Notes under the pieces: generated by a model
Told to the model about the DNA's origin: nothing
Database searches by the model: none
Seen by the model: the letters and a program-made list of their open reading frames with translations, nothing else
Origin: Butyrivibrio sp.
GTDB taxonomy: Bacteria > Bacillota_A > Clostridia > Lachnospirales > Lachnospiraceae
Direction of reading: 5' to 3'
DNA: 17,152 bases
Assembly (NCBI GenBank): GCA_024690635.1
Contig: JAILOW010000101.1
Location: 1 to 17,152, forward strand
Made by a program: the position numbers and the translations under genes
Shown here: positions 1 through 8,089 of the stretch, piece by piece
Numbering within the stretch: the first letter of the stretch is position 1
Layout of the letters: each line of letters begins with the position of its first letter

Positions 1-1
1 G

Positions 2-514
2 TACATTTCCTGTCATACTCAGGGCGAAGAAGGGTACGATTTTATGTACAAGCTTCGACGGTTCTATCCGCTTCTTCGCTTCGTGGGGAAAGACGGGAAA
101 AGATTTGGCTACCGCCAGACTCGTTTAAATGAGTTTCAGGACAGACACGGAATCGATCGGACCGCTAAGTACAGGGATATTACCTGGTACAAGGGGGATC
201 AGTGGTTTAGTATCACCCATGATTTTTCGGTATATCTGTTATCCAGAAGAAAAGATATCATGAAAATGTTTTATCTTACCAATGGGCCGGATGAAATGTT
301 TGTGCAGACCATTGCCATGAACAGTGAGTTTGCAGAGCGGGTTAAAAATGACAGCCTTCGTAAGATAGACTGGAGAAGGGGATCTCCGTACGAGTTTACT
401 TACAACGACCTTGAAGAGCTGAAAGGGGCAAAGGAGCTCTTTGCAAGGAAGCTGTCTTATGAGAAGGAGCCGGAGCTTTTGAAAGCTGTTTTGGATCATT
501 GGGGGAGGAAATAA
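2..514 (+). CDS. GT14 (core-2/I-branching type) glycosyltransferase, C-terminal part
   Basis: The frame is open from base 2, so the gene begins before the window; the ATG at 44 is internal. The visible 170 residues match the C-terminal half of Branch/GT14 beta-xylosyl- or N-acetylglucosaminyl-transferase-like proteins. The recognisable series is a WYKGDQWFSIT segment, then NGPDEMFVQT followed by an NS pair, then LRKIDW, and last LFARK. In this family the DE of the PDE motif lies at the active site. Bacterial members add sugars to surface glycans using nucleotide-sugar donors. The gene ends in TAA, 24 bp before the next start, and belongs to the same operon. The family call rests on remembered motif order; donor and acceptor cannot be read from sequence. 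Confidence 0.8.
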   Translation, partial: YISCHTQGEEGYDFMYKLRRFYPLLRFVGKDGKRFGYRQTRLNEFQDRHGIDRTAKYRDITWYKGDQWFSITHDFSVYLLSRRKDIMKMFYLTNGPDEMFVQTIAMNSEFAERVKNDSLRKIDWRRGSPYEFTYNDLEELKGAKELFARKLSYEKEPELLKAVLDHWGRK

Positions 515-538
515 AAGGAAAGAGAATTAGGAGAAAAA

Positions 539-1189
539 ATGGTTTTAGGTATTTACGGCGCCGGAGGCAACGGAAAAACTGTTGTTGATCTGGCAAGATA
601 CATTAATAGGCATAAAAAGACCTGGGACAGGATAGTTTTTATCGATGATGTTACACAGGAAAAAAACGTATACAACACCGATGTATATCCTTTTAAAGAG
701 GCAATTGAGATTTTTGATAAAAATGAGATCGAATATGTCATAAGTCTTGGAGAGCCGGCGGACAGAGAAATGCTATTTAACAGGCTCAAAGAAAACGGAT
801 GCAGGATGGGAACACTTATAAATCCGAATGCATGGCTTCCGGATGACCTAAAGATGGGTGAAGGCATTATCCTGGGCGACTGCACCGTGGGAAGCGACAC
901 ATACATAGGGGATAATGTTTTTGTTTCTCAGGATGCCGTAATAGGTCATGATACGAATATTGGAAGTCACGGAGTGGTATCCGCAGGCTGTTTTATTGCA
1001 GGTCACTGCAATATAGGTAATAAAGTTTATGTTGGACCAAGGAGTGCTCTTCGCGACCGTATAAAGGTTGAAGACAATGCCATAATAGCTATCGGGGCAG
1101 TGGTGTTTAAGGATGTTCCGGGGAATGTTATAGCTTTGGGAAATCCGGCAAAACATATAAAGAAAGATGACAATTACAGAATATTCTGA
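539..1189 (+). CDS. NeuD/PglD-like sugar O- or N-acyltransferase
   Basis: This 216-residue protein has the two-part build of the NeuD/PglD/PerB family. An N-terminal Rossmann-like nucleotide-sugar-binding domain begins with GIYGAGGNGKTVVDLA at residues 4-19. From about residue 95 to 205 it forms a left-handed beta-helix of hexapeptide repeats (IGDNVF, IGHDTNIG, IAGHCNIG and so on), closing with the family tail GNPAKHI. His137 in the GHD motif and His144 are candidates for the catalytic base. Such enzymes transfer acetyl or other acyl groups from acyl-CoA to an amino or hydroxyl group of a UDP-sugar. An AGGAG at 529-533 sits 5 bp before the ATG. A DegT aminotransferase two genes downstream suggests that an amino sugar is the substrate, which is inference. 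Confidence 0.85.
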   Translation: MVLGIYGAGGNGKTVVDLARYINRHKKTWDRIVFIDDVTQEKNVYNTDVYPFKEAIEIFDKNEIEYVISLGEPADREMLFNRLKENGCRMGTLINPNAWLPDDLKMGEGIILGDCTVGSDTYIGDNVFVSQDAVIGHDTNIGSHGVVSAGCFIAGHCNIGNKVYVGPRSALRDRIKVEDNAIIAIGAVVFKDVPGNVIALGNPAKHIKKDDNYRIF

Positions 1190-1210
1190 TTTTCTGATCG
1201 AGGGGAAAAA

Positions 1211-2977
1211 GTGGGGAAAATAAAGAATAAGATCAAGAATTTTAAAGGCGGTATTATAAAAAGACTCTATTATGATCTGAAGTGGATATACAGTTTTTTT
1301 GGAAGCTATATGCCAAGGATATGGCTCTATGTTGCAATTGAAGTTGTACATATGGCTATCAGTTTCGTTATCACTTACAAGCTGGGCTCTTTGGTTGATT
1401 ATGCGGTTGATAACAATATGGCCAAGGTCCTGACCATGGGGATCATTTACATAGGGCTCTTTATCATAAACGCCATTATCAGCATCGCATCCAACAGATG
1501 CGCAGCCTGGAATTACAACTCCATGCAGGCGCATCTTGTGAAAGCTCTTTATCACAAGATAGTTCATGCGGACTGGGAGGAACTTACAAGATTTCATTCC
1601 GGCGATCTTATTACCAGAATGAGTAATGATGCCAAGATCATTACCAATAACGCAACAGTTTTTCTTACAACCATAATCACCAATTCAGCGCTTGCTTTTG
1701 CGGCTCTGGTGGTGATCCTTATAAACGATGCCAGCATGATAATTGTTGTTATCATAGCGGCACCTATCATTTTTTTCTCATCCAGAGTGTTTATGGGCAA
1801 GATCTACGAATATCAGTCTCAGATCAGAGCTGTTGAGAGTAGAGAAAACTCATATAACAAGGAGTCTTTTCACAATATCCAGGCTGTTAAGGCCTTTGGT
1901 CTTGCAGAGGAGTTCTATGACAGGATAAAGGGACTTGAAAAAGAAAGATATGAAGCGGATATGAAGTCCAATCTCTTTTCTCTGTTATCCTGGGGAATCA
2001 CCTATCTTAGCGGAATCATTTCAGGAATCATCTGCATATTGTGGGCATTCTACAGAGTAAATTCGGGAGCCATGACACTTGGCGCTCTTACCGTTGTCAT
2101 TGCCATGGCAGCACAGATCGCTATGGCGGCAAAGACTGTGCTTAATCAGATCCCGGTGTCACTTCAGCTTGCAGTTTCAACGGAGCGTGTATGCGAGCTT
2201 CTTGATATACAGGATGAGGAGGAGATCATTTCTCCTGCCTATGAAAAGCTGGTGGAATCCGGTAATGAAAAGGGAATTGCCGTTCATGTAAAAGATATGT
2301 CTTTTGCCTACAAGACAGGGCGTCAGATATTTAATAACGTCTCACTTGAGGCTCATCCGGGTGAGATCATAGCTCTTGTGGGCCCTTCCGGTGAAGGAAA
2401 GACCACGATGCTCAGGATCCTTCTTGGAATCCTTAATATACAGGCAGGTGAGACTTTCGCCTGTGTTGAGGGGGATGCCGGCGAAAGACTTGATTTTTCA
2501 ACTGAAACAAGGCCTCTTATCGCTTATGTTCCTCAGGGCAATACAATGCTTTCGGGAACCATTGAGGACAATATGAAGCTCATCGCACCGGATGCTACCG
2601 AGGAAGAGATAATTGACGCTCTCAAGCAGTCCTGTGCCTACGATTTTGTCAATAAGCTTCCTGATGGGATACATCACAATATAGGTGAGAGCGGTATCGG
2701 ATTTTCGGAAGGACAAAACCAGAGACTTGCAATTGCAAGAGCGATTCTTCGAAAGACGCCTATCCTTCTTATGGACGAAGCTACCTCTGCTCTTGATGTG
2801 GCAACAGAGAGAATGGTTCTTAATAATATCATGAAAAAAGATGCAAGACGCACCTGTATCCTTACAACTCATCGTCCCAGTGTTCTTTCAGCCTGTGACA
2901 GAGTGTACAGGATAAGCGACGGAAATGTTACGGTTATTGGGGAAAATGAGATTCATAAGCTTATGAATGAGTTCTGA
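1211..2977 (+). CDS. ABC exporter, fused permease and ATPase (MsbA/PglK type)
   Basis: At 588 residues this is a full half-transporter. About six membrane segments lie between residues 33 and 325, followed by a nucleotide-binding domain. Walker A is GPSGEGKTT at 391-399, a Q-loop lies in YVPQG, the signature is FSEGQ at 498-502, Walker B with its catalytic Glu is LLMDE at 519-523, and the switch His is His554. All catalytic elements are present, though the signature departs from LSGGQ. Start is GTG at 1211, preceded by AGGGG at 1201-1205; no better ATG lies nearby. Among glycosyltransferases the best guess is a flippase for a lipid-linked sugar or glycan, as with PglK, but a peptide or lipid exporter cannot be excluded. 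Homodimer function is expected from the family. Confidence 0.88.
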   Translation: MGKIKNKIKNFKGGIIKRLYYDLKWIYSFFGSYMPRIWLYVAIEVVHMAISFVITYKLGSLVDYAVDNNMAKVLTMGIIYIGLFIINAIISIASNRCAAWNYNSMQAHLVKALYHKIVHADWEELTRFHSGDLITRMSNDAKIITNNATVFLTTIITNSALAFAALVVILINDASMIIVVIIAAPIIFFSSRVFMGKIYEYQSQIRAVESRENSYNKESFHNIQAVKAFGLAEEFYDRIKGLEKERYEADMKSNLFSLLSWGITYLSGIISGIICILWAFYRVNSGAMTLGALTVVIAMAAQIAMAAKTVLNQIPVSLQLAVSTERVCELLDIQDEEEIISPAYEKLVESGNEKGIAVHVKDMSFAYKTGRQIFNNVSLEAHPGEIIALVGPSGEGKTTMLRILLGILNIQAGETFACVEGDAGERLDFSTETRPLIAYVPQGNTMLSGTIEDNMKLIAPDATEEEIIDALKQSCAYDFVNKLPDGIHHNIGESGIGFSEGQNQRLAIARAILRKTPILLMDEATSALDVATERMVLNNIMKKDARRTCILTTHRPSVLSACDRVYRISDGNVTVIGENEIHKLMNEF

Positions 2978-2996
2978 TGTCGGGGGAACATTTTTT

Positions 2997-4013
2997 ATGA
3001 GGGAAGAAATATTTGTAACAAGGCCTTATCTTCCGCCAATGGAAGAATACATGGAATATATCAGGCAGATCTGGGATTCCAGACAGCTTACCAATATGGG
3101 CCCTTTGTGGAGAGAGTTTGCGGATAAACTGTCGGATTTTTTAGATGCTAAATACTGTATGCCCCTTACAAACGGGCATATGGCTCTGGAACTTACAATT
3201 CAGGCTTTTGAACTTTCGGGTGAAGTGATCACAACGCCCTTTACCTTTGCTTCCACAACCCATGCCATTGTAAGAAATGGTCTTACACCTGTTTTTTGCG
3301 ATATCAGAAGAAGCGATTGTACCATAGATCCTGAAAAGATCGAGGAGCTTATAACCGATAAGACATCGGCCATTGTTCCCGTTCATGTGTATGGTATGCC
3401 CTGTGACGTGGAGGCCATCGAGAGGATTGCGGGGAAGCATAACCTCAAGGTTATCTATGATGCAGCCCATGCCTTTGGAGAAAAGATAAAAGGCAGAAAC
3501 ATTTCAAGCTTTGGAGACGCAGCAATATTCAGTTTCCATGCCACCAAATCTTTTAACAGTATAGAGGGCGGATGCACCGTGGTAAGAGATAAGGCCACAC
3601 TTATAAGGGCGTATCAGCTCCATAACTTTGGCATCATGGACGAAGAGAGCGTTGAGTTTGTCGGGGCAAATGCCAAAATGAATGAGTTCCAGGCGGCTCT
3701 TGGTCTTTGCAATTTAAAGCATATTGATGAGAATCTGGCAAAAAGAAAAGCTCTTTTTGATATATACAAAGAGAGACTGTCAGCGATTCCCGGAATCAGG
3801 ATGCTTGACTATGATGAAGAAAATATCGAATACAACTACAGCTATCTTCCTGTTTTCATAAATAAGGATGAATATGGAGAAGACAGGAATGAAGTATATG
3901 ATCGCCTCTTGAAAAATAAAGTTCATGTCAGAAACTATTTTTATCCTTTGACCAATGATTTTGCCTGCTACAAGGATAAAAATTTCAGGGGCGATACGAA
4001 GATTGGAAGGTAG
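2997..4013 (+). CDS. DegT/DnrJ/EryC1/StrS sugar aminotransferase, cut short by an in-frame amber codon
   Basis: This is a PLP-dependent nucleotide-sugar aminotransferase that would convert a keto sugar to an amino sugar with glutamate as donor. Family landmarks in order are VTRPYLPP near the N-terminus, TNMGPL, the TTPFTFASTTHAI stretch, the PLP-contact segment YDAAHAFG, and the Schiff-base lysine Lys184 in SFHATKSFNSIEGG. ATG 2997 is preferred over ATG 2967 because GGGGGA at 2981-2986 is well spaced and family proteins begin close to the xVTRPYLPP segment; the 2967 start would overlap the ABC gene. The reading frame stops at TAG 4011-4013 after 338 residues, yet the same frame continues at once with the conserved C-terminus. 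Full length would be about 371 codons, normal for the family. Activity of the short form is doubtful. Confidence 0.85.
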   Translation: MREEIFVTRPYLPPMEEYMEYIRQIWDSRQLTNMGPLWREFADKLSDFLDAKYCMPLTNGHMALELTIQAFELSGEVITTPFTFASTTHAIVRNGLTPVFCDIRRSDCTIDPEKIEELITDKTSAIVPVHVYGMPCDVEAIERIAGKHNLKVIYDAAHAFGEKIKGRNISSFGDAAIFSFHATKSFNSIEGGCTVVRDKATLIRAYQLHNFGIMDEESVEFVGANAKMNEFQAALGLCNLKHIDENLAKRKALFDIYKERLSAIPGIRMLDYDEENIEYNYSYLPVFINKDEYGEDRNEVYDRLLKNKVHVRNYFYPLTNDFACYKDKNFRGDTKIGR

Positions 4014-4112
4014 ATGTCGGAGCAGGTACTGACTCTTCCCATTTATGCGGATCTTGAAAAAAATATTGCTAATGAGATCTGCGATATGCTTGAAAAAAAG
4101 GCAGGACACTGA
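4014..4112 (+). pseudogene. Severed C-terminal tail of the DegT aminotransferase
   Basis: Directly after the amber codon, and in the same frame, 32 further codons run to TGA 4110-4112. They encode MSEQVLTLPIYADLEKN followed by a short helix ending in LEKKAGH. The VLTLPxYxDL core is the standard C-terminal signature of DegT-family aminotransferases, where it follows a conserved TPxA-type turn at exactly this distance. There is no length change, so a single substitution in the TAG codon (from AAG, GAG or CAG) explains the break. The tail could be expressed only by readthrough or by re-initiation at ATG 4014; no ribosome-binding site is evident for the latter. Confidence 0.8.
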
Positions 4113-4113
4113 A

Positions 4114-5091
4114 TTGGCACAGGATATTATAAAGGTCAGCGTTGTAGTTGCTACCTACAATCAGGAAAAATACATAGGTCATACTCTTGAAAGTATAGTT
4201 ACGCAAAAAACAGATTTTGCATACGAAGTAATAGTGGGAGAGGACTGCTCCCCCGATGGTACAGCGGAGGTGGTAAGAGAGTACGCCGGGAAGTACCCTG
4301 ATAAGGTAACTGCGGTCATTCGTGAAAAGAATCTTGGAATGACAGGAAATATGACCGATATCATAAGCCGGGCCAAGGGCGAGTATATCGCCATGATAGA
4401 GGGCGATGATTACTGGACAGATGAAAAAAAGCTTCAAAAGCAGGTGGACTTTTTGGATGCCCATCCCGACTATGCAGCCTGTTTTGCTCTTTGCACTATC
4501 GTTGATGAAAACGAGAATCGCCATCCCGAGGCAGAAGAGATAAGCGGCTTTGTAAAAAAGGGCGGCGAATATACCATAAAGGATTTTGAAAATTATCTTC
4601 TTCCGGGACAGACTGCATCATCTCTTTACAGAAGAAGTGATTTTGTAAGGCTTCCGAAGGTTCTTGCTTCTTCAGGGCTGGATCTGTCCAGATTTATAGA
4701 CAGGTATATTGTACTTATCATCTTTTCTTTCGGAAAGATCTATGTTTTTGATGAAAGCATGTCTGCATACAGACGTATCATGACAAAAGGGTCCGGAACA
4801 TGGTCTTCTGAAAATGACTATTACAGTTTAAATAATCTGATAAATTATCTTGACGGTTTAAAGGAAATGGAATTGATAGCACGTAAAACCGGTCTTGAGC
4901 TTGATTTTGACGAGCGAAGAATCTATGAGTTTAAAAAACTTATGGATAACAAAGATGAATTCAGTAAAGAGGATACAAAGACCATAAAGAAAAAGCTTTT
5001 GGATGAAAGCAATAATAGAGGAAGGATTGTCGCTTCCGTAACAAAAAGAAATATAAGATTACTGGCAAGAAGAGTTTTGAGGAAAAGCTAA
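4114..5091 (+). CDS. GT2 family glycosyltransferase
   Basis: This is a GT-A fold glycosyltransferase of 325 residues from the chosen TTG start. The N-terminal beta-strand KVSVVVATYNQEKYIGHTLES is typical of GT2. The nucleotide-binding Asp lies in GEDCSPDGT, and the metal-binding DXD equivalent is EGDDYW with Asp98 and Asp99. The C-terminal third is charged and probably helical, ending in a basic tail. TTG 4114 is preferred because it has AGGCAGGA at 4099-4106 and starts 1 bp after the aminotransferase TGA. ATG 4045 would add 23 residues read out of frame from conserved aminotransferase coding sequence. Close spacing implies translational coupling to the upstream gene, so the amber codon at 4011 may reduce its expression. 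Sugar specificity is unknown. Confidence 0.85.
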   Translation: MAQDIIKVSVVVATYNQEKYIGHTLESIVTQKTDFAYEVIVGEDCSPDGTAEVVREYAGKYPDKVTAVIREKNLGMTGNMTDIISRAKGEYIAMIEGDDYWTDEKKLQKQVDFLDAHPDYAACFALCTIVDENENRHPEAEEISGFVKKGGEYTIKDFENYLLPGQTASSLYRRSDFVRLPKVLASSGLDLSRFIDRYIVLIIFSFGKIYVFDESMSAYRRIMTKGSGTWSSENDYYSLNNLINYLDGLKEMELIARKTGLELDFDERRIYEFKKLMDNKDEFSKEDTKTIKKKLLDESNNRGRIVASVTKRNIRLLARRVLRKS

Positions 5092-5093
5092 AA

Positions 5094-6323
5094 GTGAAAA
5101 AGCTATTGATCCTAGGGGACAACGTACATTCCGAAAACCTTATAAGAATAGCTAAGGAAAGAGGAATATACACTATTCTGACAGATAACAGAGCAATAGA
5201 ACGCTCGCCTTCCAAGCTTGTTGCTGATGAATACTGGGATATCAGTATCAGGGACACAGATGCTCTTTATGAAAGATCAAAAATAGAGGGTGTATCGGGT
5301 GTTTTGTGCGGAGCAAGCGAAGTTTGTACCGAGGCAGTAAGGACTTTATGCAAGAGGCTTGATCTGCCTTTCTGGATAAGTGATAAAGCATGGGAAATAA
5401 CAAATGATAAAGTAAAATTTAAGGAACTTTGCAAAAAATGCGGGCTTCCGGTAGCTAAAGATTACAAACTCGATTCGGAGTTAAAACAGCAGGATCTTGA
5501 AAAAATACAGTATCCGGTGGTTGTAAAACCGGCAGATGGATGTTCGAGTGTAGGAATGCATGTCTGCAATAATGAAGCCGAACTGATAGAGGGCTACAGG
5601 GACGCATATGATCGTTCCTCTACAAAAAAAGTTGTTGTGGAAAAGTATATTTCCGGAATGGAACTGGGGCTGATCTATATGTTCCATGAGGGAAAGCCTT
5701 ATTTCTTTTCCGACTTTGATTTTTACGGAGACAAGGATAACGGCCATCCCATGGCTTTTGGAGCTGAACCATCAATAAGCCATGCGAATTTCAGGGAGAA
5801 GTATGAAAGTGAGTTAAGCAAACTCGTTGCGGAACTAGATTGCAGGGAGGGCTCCGGATTCATTCAGGTTTTGTATAACGGAAAAGAGGAAGCAGTCATA
5901 GAGATGAATTACAGACTGGCAGGAGGGCATTTTTTCAACGGAAGGCTTCTTCATGAGCATATGATCTCATGCGCTTTTTCTGAGAATGCAGATATTGATG
6001 AAAAAGCTCTGAGTCACAGAGTGCAATCCTTTATTTACTTTATATGGCTTAAAAACGGAGTGATAAAACATATCGAGGGACTTGATAAAATAGCGCAAAA
6101 CAGTGCATTTCTTGCTATGAATCCCCCAAAAAAAACAGGGGAGAAAGTTGTGGCGGGGACCGGTATGCAGCAGATGCTTACAGGAATTCTTTTTAAAGCC
6201 GAGCGCGATAAAGCCCATGAGGTTGTTGATTTCATCAATGAAACTCTTTTAGTAACAGATGAAGATGGTAATGATATGGTCTGGAGGTATGGATTTGAAC
6301 TAGTTGGATCATTGATACAGTAA
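5094..6323 (+). CDS. ATP-grasp ligase (carbamoyl-phosphate-synthase-like fold)
   Basis: This 409-residue protein has an N-terminal pre-ATP-grasp domain starting KKLLILGDNVHSENLI, then the ATP-grasp core. The ATP-binding strand and glycine-rich loop are VVVKPADGCSSVG at about residues 142-154, followed by VVEKYISGMELG and the Mg-binding carboxylate segment IEMNYRLAGG. Such enzymes activate a carboxylate as an acyl phosphate and join it to an amine, thiol or other nucleophile in the cytosol. Start is GTG 5094, with GAGGA at 5079-5083, 3 bp after the preceding stop. Lying between glycosyltransferases and WbqC and near a sugar aminotransferase, it may attach an amino acid or other acid to an amino sugar. 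That role is inference; peptide or cofactor ligation is also possible. Confidence 0.82.
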   Translation: MKKLLILGDNVHSENLIRIAKERGIYTILTDNRAIERSPSKLVADEYWDISIRDTDALYERSKIEGVSGVLCGASEVCTEAVRTLCKRLDLPFWISDKAWEITNDKVKFKELCKKCGLPVAKDYKLDSELKQQDLEKIQYPVVVKPADGCSSVGMHVCNNEAELIEGYRDAYDRSSTKKVVVEKYISGMELGLIYMFHEGKPYFFSDFDFYGDKDNGHPMAFGAEPSISHANFREKYESELSKLVAELDCREGSGFIQVLYNGKEEAVIEMNYRLAGGHFFNGRLLHEHMISCAFSENADIDEKALSHRVQSFIYFIWLKNGVIKHIEGLDKIAQNSAFLAMNPPKKTGEKVVAGTGMQQMLTGILFKAERDKAHEVVDFINETLLVTDEDGNDMVWRYGFELVGSLIQ

Positions 6324-6349
6324 ATCAAAATGTATGGGGGGATTTACTT

Positions 6350-7066
6350 ATGAAACTTGGAATAATGCAGCCTTATTTTTTCCCTTATCTGGGATACTGG
6401 CAGCTGATGGATGCTGTGAATGAATATCTTATCATCGATGATGTCAATTACATCAAAAACGGGTATATCAACAGAAACAAGATCCTTGTAAACGGAGAAC
6501 CTTTTAATTTCGGAATCCCTGTGAGAAAGGCATCCCAGAATAATCTCATACGAGAGCATGAGCAGGGACTTGATGAAGAGGGGGTTCATAAGCTCCTTGC
6601 AACCTTAAAAAGCGCTTATGCCAAGGCCCCTTTCTTTCAGGAAACCTATGATCATGTAAGGGAAGTTTTGGAATTCGGCCTTACGGATGAGGGAAGAAAT
6701 CTTGCGGATTTCCTTGATAATGCCAACAGGCTCACTGCCAAAAAGCTGGGGATAACAACGCCCATTTATCGGACTTCCAGGGATGTTAAGCTTGACGGGG
6801 AGTATAAGAGAGAAAATCTGGTTGTGGCTATCTGCAGAAAAAGAAATGCTGATGAATACTATAACGCTATAGGAGGCGAGTGTCTTTATTGTCAGGCGTT
6901 TTTCAGAAGTAAGGGCATTGGACTTAAGTTTGTGAAAATGAATGAGGACATTCCAAAGCTCTCCATCATTGACATTATGATGAATAACGACAGTGACAGG
7001 ATAAAAGAATTATTAAGCTGTTACACGCTGGAAGACGGACTTGAATCGTTTGAGAAGAATGAATAA
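6350..7066 (+). CDS. WbqC-family protein
   Basis: The 238-residue product matches the WbqC-like family in length and in its N-terminus: MKLGIMQPYFFPYLGYWQL, then IDDVNYIKNGYINRNKIL. The family occurs in O-antigen, capsule and exopolysaccharide clusters, often next to sugar aminotransferases and acyltransferases, and is thought to modify amino sugars; its exact chemistry is not something I can state. There is no signal peptide or membrane segment, so it is cytosolic. A strong GGGGGA at 6335-6340 precedes the ATG. It is the last gene of the plus-strand operon and converges on the minus-strand GT2 gene with only 14 bp between stop codons. I see no terminator in that gap. Confidence 0.87.
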   Translation: MKLGIMQPYFFPYLGYWQLMDAVNEYLIIDDVNYIKNGYINRNKILVNGEPFNFGIPVRKASQNNLIREHEQGLDEEGVHKLLATLKSAYAKAPFFQETYDHVREVLEFGLTDEGRNLADFLDNANRLTAKKLGITTPIYRTSRDVKLDGEYKRENLVVAICRKRNADEYYNAIGGECLYCQAFFRSKGIGLKFVKMNEDIPKLSIIDIMMNNDSDRIKELLSCYTLEDGLESFEKNE

Positions 7067-7080
7067 GGCAGTAACATAAC

Positions 7081-8016
7081 TTATTTTAATAACTTCCCGA
7101 GAAATACCGGAGAAAGCTCATAGATAAGACGCCTTTTGCTCTTAGCCGCAAAGGGCGTTTTGGTGTTTTTCATTTCCTTTTGAAGAAGCCTTATCTGAGA
7201 AAGCGTTTTTGATGACTTACTTTTTTTGTAGTCGTTTATAAGAGTGTACATGCTGTAATTTAGTACACTATTGTAGCTTTTTAGTACGAGATCTTTTGGC
7301 GCAAGCTTAAAAAGCCTGTCGTAGGCTGGTTTGTAGATAAAGGTGCCGCCATTAAAAAAGTTCTTTGCTCCTGTGGCGGAAAGCTCGCTTTGGATGTAGT
7401 GGTAAAGAGGCTTTGAAACGCAGGCAAAGGACATGTCACCGGCAGATAAAAGCTCTGCCTGAAAGAGCAGATCTTCGCAGTAGCGAATATCCTTATCAAA
7501 TAAAATATCTTTTATCAGATCTTTTCTAAAAAGCCTTGTGAAGAGAAATCCCTTAACGGAGTCATCTGTGAACATGGAGTTTAAGAGATATTTTGATGAA
7601 ACGCTCCTTTCAAAGGCAGGTACATAAGAAGACACAACAGCATCTTTATGAGTGTAATAGCCGCAGATACAACCGGCAGGGGATGAAGCTTTTTCAAGTT
7701 CAGCCATCATATCCCTGTACATGGAAGGCTCGATGTAGTCATCGGCATCAAGGAAACTGATCCAGTATCCGGTTGCTTTAGACAATCCCAGATTACGCGC
7801 CGCTGATACGCCACTGTGGCTTTGGGATAGAACCTTTATAATGGGATATTTTTCCGAGTAGGAAAGAGATAGCTCTTTTGAACCATCGGTTGAACCGTCA
7901 TCTACCAGTATGATCTCTGAAGGTACAAGGCTTCCTGCCAGGATGCTCTCAAGCATCTTTGGGAGTGTGTCTATGGAGTTGTATATCGGAATAATGATTG
8001 AAATTGTATTATTCAT
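7081..8016 (-). CDS. GT2 family glycosyltransferase, inverted within the cluster
   Basis: This GT-A glycosyltransferase has 311 residues from ATG 8016. TISIIIPIYNSIDTLPKML opens the nucleotide-binding domain, DDGSTDG with Asp39-Asp40 binds the nucleotide, SGVSAARNLGL follows, and the metal-binding DAD is at 90-92 in SFLDADDYIEP. The C-terminus is basic. The longer frame opens at GTG 8043 (nine more codons), but GT2 proteins start within a few residues of the first beta-strand and neither start has a visible Shine-Dalgarno. The ATG is closely preceded by a sigma-A-like promoter. The opposite orientation to both neighbours suggests that it entered, or was turned, separately from the rest. The sugar transferred is unknown. 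Confidence 0.87.
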   Translation of the reverse strand: MNNTISIIIPIYNSIDTLPKMLESILAGSLVPSEIILVDDGSTDGSKELSLSYSEKYPIIKVLSQSHSGVSAARNLGLSKATGYWISFLDADDYIEPSMYRDMMAELEKASSPAGCICGYYTHKDAVVSSYVPAFERSVSSKYLLNSMFTDDSVKGFLFTRLFRKDLIKDILFDKDIRYCEDLLFQAELLSAGDMSFACVSKPLYHYIQSELSATGAKNFFNGGTFIYKPAYDRLFKLAPKDLVLKSYNSVLNYSMYTLINDYKKSKSSKTLSQIRLLQKEMKNTKTPFAAKSKRRLIYELSPVFLGKLLK

Positions 8017-8022
8017 GTGATA

Positions 8023-8051
8023 ATTATAGATTAACGGGCTCACGGATTCAA
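8023..8051 (-). promoter_or_regulatory. Sigma-A-like promoter for the inverted GT2 gene
   Basis: Read on the minus strand, TTGAAT (8051-8046) is followed by a 17-bp spacer and a perfect TATAAT (8028-8023). The ATG at 8016 begins 6 bp beyond the -10 box, so the transcript would begin at or next to the start codon. If the GTG at 8043 were used instead, this promoter would lie partly inside the gene. Position and spacing are seen directly; activity is inferred. Confidence 0.5.
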
Positions 8052-8089
8052 TGAGTGAAAATGGGGAAAGGAGCCATTGTCTGGGGGAT

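Noticed and set aside
848..1597. Long minus-strand frame of 249 codons
   Set aside because: It lies opposite the acyltransferase and ABC genes, both with clear family motifs, and its product has no recognisable domain.
4011..4013. TAG reassigned to an amino acid in this organism
   Set aside because: TAG also ends the anti-sigma and zinc ribbon genes at 16160-16163 at plausible positions, so general recoding is not supported.
4005..4016. Frameshift as the cause of the short aminotransferase
   Set aside because: The sequence after TAG is in the same frame and keeps the family spacing, so one substitution suffices and no indel is needed.
4045..4113. ATG 4045 as start of the GT2 gene
   Set aside because: These 23 codons are the out-of-frame reading of conserved aminotransferase coding sequence, and TTG 4114 has a ribosome site and fits the GT2 N-terminus.
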